64,000 bases of DNA from Liriodendron chinense. Taxonomy: Eukaryota; Streptophyta; Magnoliopsida; Magnoliales; Magnoliaceae. Made by a program: the position numbers and the translations under genes. How positions within the stretch are numbered: the stretch's first letter is position 1; every line of letters begins with the position of its first letter. Under the pieces are notes generated by a model. It was not told the DNA's origin. It saw only the letters and a program-made list of their open reading frames with translations, and searched no databases. Positions 55,501 through 64,000 of the stretch are shown piece by piece. The stretch spans positions 1,364,001 to 1,428,000 of the forward strand of contig PVNU02000868.1 of NCBI GenBank assembly GCA_003013855.2, written 5' to 3'.

Positions 55501-57098
55501 TAATCCCCTGTACATAATTATGATTTAACTAAAATTAGAGGTATGGCACGTGGAGCAAGGGGATAGAAAGAGAAAGCGCAAAGAAATTCCAAAGGGATGG
55601 AGAAAACAAGAGAGGCGGACAGAGTCTGGAGTCATCTAGAACACCTGTTCTGCACAGTGCATATAACACCCAAGGCTGTGGGGCCTGCCATGTCCTAAGT
55701 TTAAATCCACTCTGCTCATCAGATTCTATACTTGGGTCTTGAGGTAAAAAATCAGCTGGATCCCCAACTCTGATGGACCACACCATATGGAATACCGTGA
55801 ATGGTCATCTGTAGGTTTGTGTGGGCCACTATATGGTGTCTCTCTCTTCAAACCTGTTTAATCAAATCTAATTCATCAGGATGAAGAGAAGGTACAAAAT
55901 TCAGCCCGATAAAAAACTCAAGTGAGCCACACCATGTGAACTTAAGTGGTTTTGGGAGCAATTTTACAATGTTCCTGTTGGCGTGGTCCATATGAGTATT
56001 TATCGGGCTGATATTTTGCATGTATGGTACAAATATTGGTTTTCAATGGATGGAGTGGATTTTATATGTACGATATGGTGGACCCCACAGAGCACTGCAC
56101 GATCTCCTCTGCATGCCAGCTACAATGTAGTAGTTGCTTATGGGCTGCCCACATCAAAAGAAGTGAAGGAAAAGCCGGTCGTGTCTCGCTTGCTAGCCCA
56201 GCTGGAAGACACCTAGACATTTCAACAACAGGTCTCAGGTTCGAGTGCTAAGGAGACACTAACCCCACTAGTGGGTGGGTGCATCGAATGATTAACCAAG
56301 TGGGTGCGTTGCCCACCTATAAGGGTGGGTGCGTTGCATGACTAACCTGAAAAAAAAAAAACAAAAAAGGAAGCTGATTGAAAGATTATTGAATGTTAAC
56401 AATTGAGGCTCATTAAATCTTAAGTTGCTACGCAAACACATTTTTCAATTCCCAAGATCCCCCTGACTTTATTTAAATTGTCTTTAAATATCCCTTAAAC
56501 ACTAGGTCTCTTTTCCTTCTTTTTTTTTTTTTTTCTTTTCTTTTGTTTTTTTTTTATGGGTTAGTTTACACACCCCATTGTTGGTCTCATTATAATGGCA
56601 TGGGTCATCCTTGGTTTTACAGTGTGTAGGTGAAATATAAAGTTTGTGTACTCTTCTTGAAGCACCTAATCTCTAGGTTCTATTTCTACATTGTAGGAGA
56701 CATATATGAGGGATCTTTTCCTTGTATAATGAACAGAAATCAACTGTACATAATTCACTCTCATGTTTTCAACATGCATGAATGTTCAGTTTCTGTAATT
56801 CACTTCAAAGTTTTCATCTCATGGTGGCTATCTCACAGATGACGTCGCCGATGCTGAGAAGGGAGTCTGCTCTTCAGAAGCCGAAGTTGGGGGTGGGAAA
56901 TGTAATGGAGAGGCGAGTGGCATTTCTCTTCCACCATTCGGGCTGGCCACCTACAAGATGCAGGGTAACCTTTGGATAAACCCTGAAACTGCTGATCATG
57001 AAAGGATCATCTCTCTCATCAGTGCTGCAGATTCTTGGCTGAAGCAGCTCAGAGTCCAACACCATGATTACAGCTACTTCAGCTCCCACTCAATGTAA
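52598..57098 (+). CDS. DUF789 family protein, six coding exons, 326 aa
   Basis: Coding exons: 52598-52696, 53319-53521, 53628-53868, 54022-54107, 54545-54636 and 56839-57098 (TAA at 57096). All introns are GT-AG, phases agree, and the total is 981 nt. The start ATG (MSFSRTMVASSHSNLECFLQ) is the first in this frame next to the conserved SNLxxFL opening; a second ATG follows six codons later. Conserved DUF789 features by residue: LGDLWDRFDEWSAYGAG (56-72), VQYYVPYLSAIQIY (84-97), LGFLNFEYFE (159-168), SPASWMAVAWYPIYHIPTGR (201-220), PFGLATYKMQGNLW (273-286) and DSWLKQLRVQHHDY (305-318). Residues 105-150 form an acidic, Ser-rich linker. No signal peptide or membrane segment is seen. The family occurs in plants and its biochemical function is unknown to me. 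The reading frame is intact across all exons, so the gene is probably functional. Confidence 0.95.
55675..56096. mobile_element. Family B-like element B3 in intron 5
   Basis: The left end is GTGGGGCCTGCCATGTCC and the right end ATATGGTGGACCCCACAG, with GATGGACCACACCATATGG and CAAGTGAGCCACACCATGTG between them. The arms have TCCACTCTGCTCATCAG and ATGGATGGAGTGGATTTTAT. Confidence 0.6.
56176..56366 (+). mobile_element. tRNA-derived SINE in intron 5
   Basis: The plus-strand tRNA-like head has box A (TAGCCCAGCTGG, about 56193-56204) and a near-canonical box B (GGTTCGAGTGC, about 56239-56249). The tail is A-rich (56350-56366). The body contains an internal near-duplication of GTGGGTGC...ATGA-TAACC. 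AAGGAA occurs at both ends (56166-56171 and 56367-56372), a probable target duplication. It is in the same orientation as the gene. Confidence 0.75.
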
Positions 57099-57243
57099 GA
57101 CGAATGAGTGATGCCGACTGCTGTGTTGAGAGAACTCTTCTAACCGCCGTCGCTACTGATGCATCCGCCGCCCGTCCATCGGCGTCGCCCCACCTGAACT
57201 CAGAAATCCCAGATAACCCAAAAAATGAAAAAGACAAAAAAGA

Positions 57244-57274
<31 letters not shown>

Positions 57275-57275
57275 C

Positions 57276-57281
57276 AATAAA
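57276..57281 (+). promoter_or_regulatory. Candidate polyadenylation signal of the DUF789 gene
   Basis: AATAAA lies 178 nt after the stop codon, directly after an A tract (about 57243-57266). It is the first canonical signal downstream. Confidence 0.45.
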
Positions 57282-57691
57282 AAGGAGAGAGAAAGTATGA
57301 GTTGGGAGGTCTGATCATCTCCTTAAGAAAGTTCCATGTAAAATCAAAATGGTTTCATGATCCATGGCGAAGAAGGTGTGAGATGTCCTTTGTAGGAATA
57401 GCAGTTGAAGAGGGAAGCATATGAAGAAGTCTTTTTTTCTTTCCTTTTTTCTCCCTTTGTGGATTGTGTTGTGTCTGTTTCTAGAGAAGTGAGAAGAGAT
57501 GAGAAGGGAAAAAACAATGCTTGTAAGCTTGTGATTTTGGACATAACTGTTTTGTTTTTTTTTTTTTGTCAGATGTAGATGTAGATGTTTTTGGGGATGA
57601 AAGAAATGCTCTGTTTTTATGTAGGTTGTACATTTCGGTGTTTGGGTGTGTTTGTTTTTTTGGGTTGTCACATTCATTGATGTGGGACGTG

Positions 57692-57776
57692 GCATGGCTG
57701 GACCAAAAGAAGGCTACACAGAAGTATAAACATATAGCATGGCTGGATCAAAAGAAGGCTAACAGAAGCATAAGTT
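57692..57776. repeat. Tandem duplication, 45-bp period
   Basis: GCATGGCTGGACCAAAAGAA and the following GGCTACACAGAAGTATAAAC recurs 45 bases later as GCATGGCTGGATCAAAAGAA with GGCTAACAGAAGCATAAG. It lies in the 3' flank of the gene. Confidence 0.9.
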
Positions 57777-57781
57777 ATTTG

Positions 57782-59297
57782 GGCCGTAGGTGTGATCGGT
57801 TATAATTTTTTTAACGGAGTATCGTTACAGGATGCACTATCTATGAATTTTGATTGGAACAGGCCATCTAGATGCCAGACTTCAATCTGAATGGGTAGAA
57901 ATTGTAGTTTAAAATGTAAACCATAATTTTTTTATCGAGACACATGACTTTGAATTTTAGTTGGATAGGCGGGATGCATGACTTTAAATTTTAATTGGAT
58001 AGGCCATCCACGGCCAACCAACCCACATAATAAGTCATGTCTATCCAAGAAAATGCTTTCTTCTAGCTCAAAAATGAAATTTTAGAGTTACGGTTCTTTT
58101 AGTCAAGTCTATCAAGAAAATGCATTCTTCCAATTCAAAAATGAAATTACTCAAAAATGGAATTTTAGGGCTAGGACTCCTCTAGTAATGTCTATTTAGA
58201 ATTTTTATTTTTTATAAATTAATCTTTAATAAGTTTTATTATTTTGGATAACTTTTATTAAGATTAGAATTTTATTATTTTTGGTAATTATAAATTTTGA
58301 TTTATTCTTCTTTATTAATAATCTAATTGAAAAAAATATATACATCACACACTATTAAATAAAATTATTTGAGTTTTATCTTTTTCTTTTTCCTTGTGAA
58401 ATTAGGAAACTATTTATATATTTAAGGTTTCAATCTTTCTCATTATCTTGTCACACTCTCACCTGCTATCTAAGGCAATCCAACTGAATTGCTGACTGAT
58501 CTGTGGATTGAGGGCCGACACAGTAATAATTTTAAAAAATACACATAACAGCTTAACCATCCAATTTTCCCTTTCAATTTAAATCACCCACTTCACTACT
58601 TTTTGGCCATCCAATTCATAGCCACTACAAATGTATGGTTAGTACCACTTTATGAGATTTTAATAATGTTCTCAATCCACAGTTGGACAGACAGTCTCAA
58701 TGGTTTTCTAGCTGTTCGTTAGCACCACATGTGAAGAGGATGTGTCACCACCATTTTGAAAACGCCATAAAACTAACAAGTGTAAAGCGGCCATGCACGC
58801 AGTTACAAGACAATTCATGTACTCGCTGAGGCAATTTGCAGCGTGATATAAGGATCCAAGCCATCAATCATGAAAGTCTCATCATAAAAGTTCATATGCA
58901 ATGAAATTAGCCACATCAGCTTGTTGGGTTGTCCCCAAATTCGTGAAACAAACCAATGGCTGAGATTAATTTATCAAAATTCTCTGCATACATTGCTTTT
59001 TGGCCATGAATGATATTTAACAAAAAAAGTGTAAAAACTCCTCCTTTTTACGTATTTTATATGATTTTCGGATCTTTTTTCTTCTTTTTTGGTAAATCAA
59101 TGGCGATGGATTGGATGCAGTTAAAGGCATGGTTGTACCATACATCTGGATGATGAAGAGAGATATTTGTGGAATTTCTAAAAATATTTCATGATCATGA
59201 AAGTAAGAGCTGCAGCTGGAATGAGAAAAGGGTAGAAATGGACCAGAATCTTCTACAACACCTGTTGTAAGTAGTACGAAGTGAGGTCTCCAAGTTT
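57782..59297. other. No gene seen
   Basis: AT-rich. Two loosely repeated passages occur: TTTTAATTGGATAGGC variants at 57950-58010, and AAAATGCATTCTTCCAATTC variants at 58050-58150. No coding frame, RNA gene or clear element boundary was found. Confidence 0.5.
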
Positions 59298-59606
59298 TGT
59301 GGGGGCCACCATGATCCACACCGTCCATCCATTTGGAGAGATTATTTTAGTGCACGAGCCAAAGAATGATGCAGATCCAATGCTCAAGTTGATCCCACCA
59401 CACAAAATAGTGGGGATTGAACACCTTACCATTAAAAACTTCTTGGAAGCCACAAAAGTTTTAGATAAAGCTGATATTTTTGTTTTCCCTTCATCCATCT
59501 CTATGAGAACTTATGAACAGGTTAGATCTCAAATAAAATTCATGGTGGGCCCAAGTAAGGTTTCAACTAGGGTATCAATGTACCCAATGTTTTCCATGAT
59601 ATGCTT
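59298..59606. mobile_element. Family A element A23, cut by a LINE tail
   Basis: The left arm (GGGGGCCACCATGATCCACA, CACCGTCCATCCATTTGG) and middle (ATGGTGGGCCCAAGTAAGG) are intact. The right arm stops at TTTTCCATGATATGC, where a poly-T tract begins. Confidence 0.7.
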
Positions 59607-59990
59607 TTTTTTTTTTTAGTTTGGAAGTAAGTGGAGTAATATACTCTTATTACTTAAGCGTGAAAAGATACAACATAAGGGATAAGCTCCAAGGAAAAGA
59701 AAAAAAGAGAATAAAGAAACAACCCACACCCCCAAGTGCTTGGGGAAAAAAAAAACTAACAGAGAAAAGAGGAAAAAGAGGGGGAAAGAGGAAGAGACCA
59801 TTAAGGGAGGAAGGGGGCCCATAGCCGGGCTAGGCATCAAATCAGATCAGCAAGCTCAACCTCAATAAAAAAAATCAGTATGCATATGAACGATTGCCAT
59901 CTTGGAAAGAATTGTCCGCCGGCCATCAGAAATGATCCCAACATGGCTTCTAGAAGTAGTGAAGTAGTGCAATCTCCAAATAAATAGGTG
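59607..59990 (-). mobile_element. 5'-truncated LINE 3' end, minus strand
   Basis: On the minus strand the sequence ends in an A tract (plus-strand poly-T from 59607). Before it are T-rich text with TTGTATCTTTTCACGC and AGTAATAAGAGTATATTACTC, the usual look of a plant L1 3' end. Upstream short frames are not identifiable. The tail abuts the broken right arm of A23, as an insertion would. The target duplication was not found. Confidence 0.45.
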
Positions 59991-59997
59991 CATCTCT

Positions 59998-60190
59998 TAG
60001 GGCTGCTCAAAAAACTGATCAAACTGATAAAACCGACCGAACTAAATTGAACCGGTCGGTTTCGATCGGTTTTCCAATCTATTTCGGGTCAATTGATTTT
60101 TTTTTTTGTTTTTTTTTTATTTAAAACCAAGAATGTAGGTTCGGTTGTCAATTTGTGAAAATTATAAACTGATTTCAACCGAACCGAATC

Positions 60191-60255
<65 letters not shown>

Positions 60256-60795
60256 ACCCCTACTGTATGGCCCACCTTGATAATATCTTATATATCCACA
60301 CCGTCCAATTGTTTTCTCAACTCATTTTAGGATATGTTCCAAAAAATTAATCAGATCTAAATCTCAGGTGGACCACACTACATGAAACAATGTTGATTGA
60401 GTGCTCACTATTAAAAATGTACTTGGGCCCACTTGAAAAAGATTTGCAACGTGTATTTGCCATCCAACCTGTTGATAAGGTCAAACAGACCCGAATGAAG
60501 GAAAAAGTCAAATTTCACTTTCAGCTTGATCCAAAACTTTTATGGCTTATAATTATAAAAAGTTTTAATTCACCAGTTTTTACATTGGTGTGGTCCACCA
60601 GAGATTTAAATCTTCTTTATTTTTTGAATGTTGTCATGAAATCGATAAAACCAAACCGACTCGAATTTATCCGGTTTAGTTTAATTAGTGAGGTGTCATC
60701 GATTCATTTCAGTTGTTAAATATTCAAAGCTGAGTGGGTGGATTCAGTTGTGTATCACTCTTTAAGACCGAACCGATGAACGGTGCACAACCCTA
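59998..60795. mobile_element. Probable hAT-type element containing (TA)n and family A sequence
   Basis: The ends TAGGGCTGCTC and, inverted, TAGGGTTGTGC match the hAT ends at 46164 and 62448. The flanking 8-mers GCATCTCT and CCGTCTCC agree at five of eight positions. The interior has a GAACCGGTCGG/CCGGTTTAG-type repeat at both sides, a (TA)n tract and a family A segment (about 60265-60640, with CACACCGTCCAATTG and GTGTGGTCCACCAGAG). Confidence 0.6.
60194..60252. repeat. (TA)n microsatellite
   Basis: About 29 uninterrupted TA units inside the hAT-type element. Confidence 0.95.
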
Positions 60796-62439
60796 CCGTC
60801 TCCTAAGGGAATGCAAATTAGATAGTAAAAAAGAAATGATGAGGCCTGCAAGCACTTATCCACCATTCCTTGAATACTTATATTAAGAGAATTTTCCAAA
60901 TTGAAATAGCATTGGGATTGTAGTAGAGAAGTCTAACACTAGATGAAATTTCAGTGCAAGCTCGGTCAGCTAGGCTAGATCTAAGGCTCCAGCAGTGAAA
61001 TAGAAAAGGCAATAGAAAAGTCTCCAGCAGTGAAATAGCGTTGGGCATTAATTGCAATAGAGGGACGACGAAAAAGAAAAAGAGCCAAACCTGATTTTTG
61101 GTCTCTTTTTTCCGTGTGGGCTCAACTGATGAACGTGTTGGATGTAACATAAACGACATGGTGGTGGCCAGGAAGATTTCTGTGGTGGGCTTTCCGTTCC
61201 CATTGTTCCTGTCGTGTGGCCCACCTGTTTTTTGCAATTATGCCTAACATGTGGTGACGCAACTGATGGACGGAGCAGATTTCATGGGGATCGGGTGTCA
61301 CGTGCTCTTCCGACAACAAGTGTTGCGAAGGATTTTGGTCCGTACATATGAAAATCTCAAAAGTTGGTTTTAATGTTTCCACCATTGCTGCGATATCTAC
61401 CCGTCGATTGTGTACAGATGGTGATCATGACCGTTGATCTAATAGTCCAAAATCTTCCTCATTGGAAGAGCTTACCTATCCGAACTTTTGCATTTCCACT
61501 TTCAAAAGCAAAACGTTGCTGTATTTTACTTGAACCGTGCATTTTTAATCTAAAGATTAAATGGCTAAGATTATCTCAACATGGAGATTTTTGACATGTG
61601 GTCCATCCAACTTGGGGTGCACCAGATCAACGGTTTGGATCACTAATCCATGTGTCCATTTATGCAAATTAGGTACCTCCGGACCCTACATACTGTCCCT
61701 TGATTCCTTGATGATAAAAACCTTGTCCAACGGCCTGAAAGCATCTTTGTTGATGTCATTCATTGATGTGATGTCATATAATCAATACAGCGAAGTAGGT
61801 GGTCGATTCGCGCCAGAAGATACGCAGGGGCAATTCGCCACCCACGTGTCATAATCGAGGCCGTTGATCATGAACGGGATACTCTGATCATAGCATGGCC
61901 TGGAAAATATAAATGACCCACTTCATCATGTGGTCCAGACATATGAGTAAAATACAAGTGAAAAAAGACCAAAGGTCTATAAAAAATTTGCAAATGGGGC
62001 CCACCTGGTTAGATGGACCGTTAATTATTTTTTTGGGTCTCGGGAACGTGGTGCCCTCCAATTGATGAATGGTCCAGATCTATCACACGTGCCATGTGTG
62101 GTATCAATCGTCTCATCAACCTCTCCCAGCGCGAGTGGACCCAAGCACACCTCATCAGTTTAACTGGTGGCCGTCCATGGAGGTTACGGTGGAGATGTTT
62201 TGAGTAGAGACCATGAAAGCGATTTCCTTTTTTAGAGAATCTAGTCTCTGTGGTCCTGTTTTCTTATACCTACCTTGTAATGAAAGCAGAATCCACCGTA
62301 CATTTGGTATAGATCCAGGCCGATTAGAACCGTTGTTCTTGTGGACCAGCACATGGATGGAACCAATCTAATTCGATACTCCTAGCTGTGGGCCTGTCAG
62401 TCAGATAGTTTGGGCCTATTTAGTTACTAGGCCCAACTG
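60796..62439. other. No gene; scattered repeat phrases
   Basis: Non-coding. Fold-back-type phrases recur (GTGTGGCCCACCTGTTTTTT near 61215; GGGGCCCACCTGG near 61998), with the phrases GATCAACGG and GAACGGGAT typical of dispersed repeats here. A duplicated GTCTCCAGCAGTGAAATAG / GCTCCAGCAGTGAAATAG lies at about 60985-61037. Confidence 0.45.
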
Positions 62440-62447
62440 ATCTCAAT

Positions 62448-63246
62448 TAGGCCTGCACCCGGGTCGGGTTAGGGTCGGGTTGGGCCCAACCCTGGACCGA
62501 ACCTAAATATATTTAAAGGTCCGGGTTTCGGTCCGGGTCGTGACCGGGTTGGGCTGACCCAACCCTAACCCTACCCTACTTGTAAAAGGGTTAACCCTAA
62601 CCCTACCCTACCCTATGCTAAATCGGGTCGGGTCAGGTCGGGTCGGGTCGGGTTAGGATTATGTTTATATCCTGGATGTCACCTAATCTGCTCCCTATGA
62701 GTGTGAGATGAGCACAGCTTGGGTGAGAGTCAATGAGACCCGGAACCAGCCATGTGGGTGAGACCCTAACCATGAGGCTCACCTCGATGTATATATTGTA
62801 AATCCATGCCGTCCATCTATGTTTCTAGATTATTATAAGACATAGTCCCAAAAAGGAAGAAGATAAAAGCTTTAGGTAGACCACACCACAAAATCAGTGG
62901 TCGTTGAACTCCCACCATTAAAAGATTCTAGAGTCCACCATAATGTTTATTGACCATTCAACCTATTGATAATGCTATATAGAAATTTCTAAAAGCAAGA
63001 AACTAGTATAAATGGGGCGGTTCGGGTTGGGTGGAAAGGGTCGGTATACACGGGTCGGGGTACGAGTCGAGTCGGGCGGGTTTGGCATGTACCCTAAACC
63101 GTACCTAAATTAAAAACGGTCCAGCCGCATCTACTGGGGACCGGACCGTTTTCTCAACCGTGTCGGGACGGATCGGGTTTCTACCGGGTCGGGTCGGGTC
63201 GGGTCGAGCGGGTTGGGCGGGTTAACGGGGCAGATGTGCAGCCCTA
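62448..63246. mobile_element. Non-autonomous hAT element, 799 bp
   Basis: This is a second copy of the 46164-47068 element. Its ends are TAGGCCTGCAC and, inverted, TAGGGCTGCAC, flanked by a perfect 8-bp duplication ATCTCAAT (62440-62447 and 63247-63254). It lacks about 130 bp present in the first copy (equivalent to 46375-46508) but keeps the family A left-arm piece and all GGGTCGGGT text. No transposase. Confidence 0.95.
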
Positions 63247-63534
63247 ATCTCAATCCACGTTCCAGTCTATTTAAGGCTAGAATCGGACACTGAGGTAAAC
63301 CAGGTTGAGCTTGGCACAGCTTGGCTTGGTTTCCGCCAGCAACCTACCTCAGCTCGAGCTCAGCATGACTAACCAGCTTGGCTCGATTTCATTAGTAGCT
63401 TCAGCCAACTCGAGCTAACCTAGTTGAGATAAAATGTATTTCTTTTTAATTTTTGTAGGGATAGCCCTATTTTTTTATATCATATATAATATAAAATATA
63501 ATATATTAATTGAGTTATACACACACACACACAC

Positions 63535-63903
63535 GAGGAATGCTCACCTGCGAACCATCTTTCACAAGAACTCGTGAGAGATTTTTGAGGACTCATCACA
63601 CGTGATGTATCCCCAAAATCTGAGTCATCCATGTGATGCAGCACCTCAAAAAACCAACAGGGCCCAACTTTAAACATGATCCAGAACTCTGGTGGGCCAT
63701 GGAAGAGAGAGAGAGAGGGAGAGAGGAAACTATTTCCTTTTTTCATAGCCCACTAGATTTAAGAACCAAGTTGAAAGTTGGTCCCTAGTTTTTCGAAGTG
63801 CTACATCACGTAGACGACTCAGATTTTAGGGACACATCACATGTAATGAGTCCTCAAAAATCTCTCACGAGTTCTCATGAGAGATAGTTCGTAGGTGAGC
63901 ATT

Positions 63904-63907
<4 letters not shown>
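63535..63907. mobile_element. Inverted-repeat MITE flanked by microsatellites
   Basis: GAGGAATGCTCACCTGCGAA at the left is mirrored at the right (inverted reading GAGCAATGCTCACCTACGAA). The arms of about 75 bp include CTCACGAGTTCTCATGAGAG-type text. A GA-rich stretch lies near the centre. The family is distinct from A and B. An (AC)n tract touches the left end and a (CT)n tract the right end. No target duplication was resolved. Confidence 0.8.

Positions 63908-63996
<89 letters not shown>
63905..63996. repeat. (CT)n-(AT)n compound microsatellite
   Basis: About 22 CT units (63905-63948) run directly into about 24 AT units (63949-63996), abutting the inverted-repeat element. Confidence 0.95.

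Positions 63997-64000
<4 letters not shown>

Larger units (their letters stand above)
54637..56838 (+). other. Intron 5 of the DUF789 gene, expanded by insertions
   Basis: This 2202-bp intron accounts for most of the gene's length; the other introns are 106-622 bp. It contains a local duplication near 55180-55340 (ACCACAAATACACT...GGTTTTGCTTA twice, about 85 bp apart), family B-like element B3, a SINE and long T-rich tracts near 56520. Confidence 0.9.

Noticed and set aside
57315..57695. Minus-strand 126-codon frame downstream of the DUF789 gene
   Set aside because: Lys/His-rich with no domain, overlapping the likely 3' UTR and flank of the gene. No splice or start context supports it.
62559..62615. 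CCCTAACCCTA runs suggesting an interstitial telomere
   Set aside because: The runs are degenerate and lie inside a hAT element that has its own target duplication, so they are element sequence, not a telomere scar.
1..64000. CRISPR arrays, operons, riboswitches or bacterial features
   Set aside because: The interspersed repeats are transposon arms, not spacer-separated direct repeats. The only gene is spliced. Nothing prokaryotic was seen.

Overview
This is nuclear DNA from a flowering plant. It contains one spliced protein-coding gene with canonical GT-AG introns, set in about 58 kb of nested transposable elements. Copia and other LTR retrotransposons, PIF/Harbinger (Tourist) and hAT-type elements, tRNA-derived SINEs and a LINE tail are all present. 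The commonest repeat is a fold-back element that begins GTGGGCCCACC and carries phrases such as CACCGTCCATCC and TTTGGATCTGCC. From memory, this repeat is very common in magnoliid genomes, so a magnoliid (magnolia/laurel alliance) is my best guess, but that is inference.

Layout. 1-3545: a solo-LTR-like copy inserted in a decayed minus-strand Copia element. 3550-9246: fold-back elements and a deleted Copia remnant. 9247-14800: long gene-free LTR-like DNA. 16340-22862: a complete but inactivated plus-strand Copia element with two LTRs. 23388-27530: fold-back elements, two Tourist elements and a SINE. 27850-30478: a badly decayed Copia element interrupted by a small hAT element. 30621-37667: a complete minus-strand Copia element that had inserted into a fold-back element and was later hit, inside its integrase region, by a 1483-bp solo LTR (CCAAT target duplication). 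38300-51590: a dense field of fold-back elements with a 905-bp non-autonomous hAT element. 51900-57281: the gene. 57300-64000: more elements, a LINE tail, two further hAT-type elements (one 799 bp) and a microsatellite-flanked inverted repeat.

The gene (coding sequence 52598-57098, six coding exons, 326 aa) belongs to the plant DUF789 family, whose biochemical role I do not know. Two fold-back elements lie just upstream of its promoter. Its 2.2-kb last intron contains another fold-back element and a SINE.

The features most worth a second look are: (1) the fold-back family, which appears to combine one conserved body with several different, individually palindromic end 'caps'; (2) two non-autonomous hAT elements with perfect 8-bp target duplications that carry pieces of that fold-back body; (3) an insertion history readable from nested target-site duplications; and (4) GTGGGCCCAC ends that resemble TCP transcription-factor sites next to the only gene. 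No protein-coding 'system' beyond transposable elements and the DUF789 gene could be supported.
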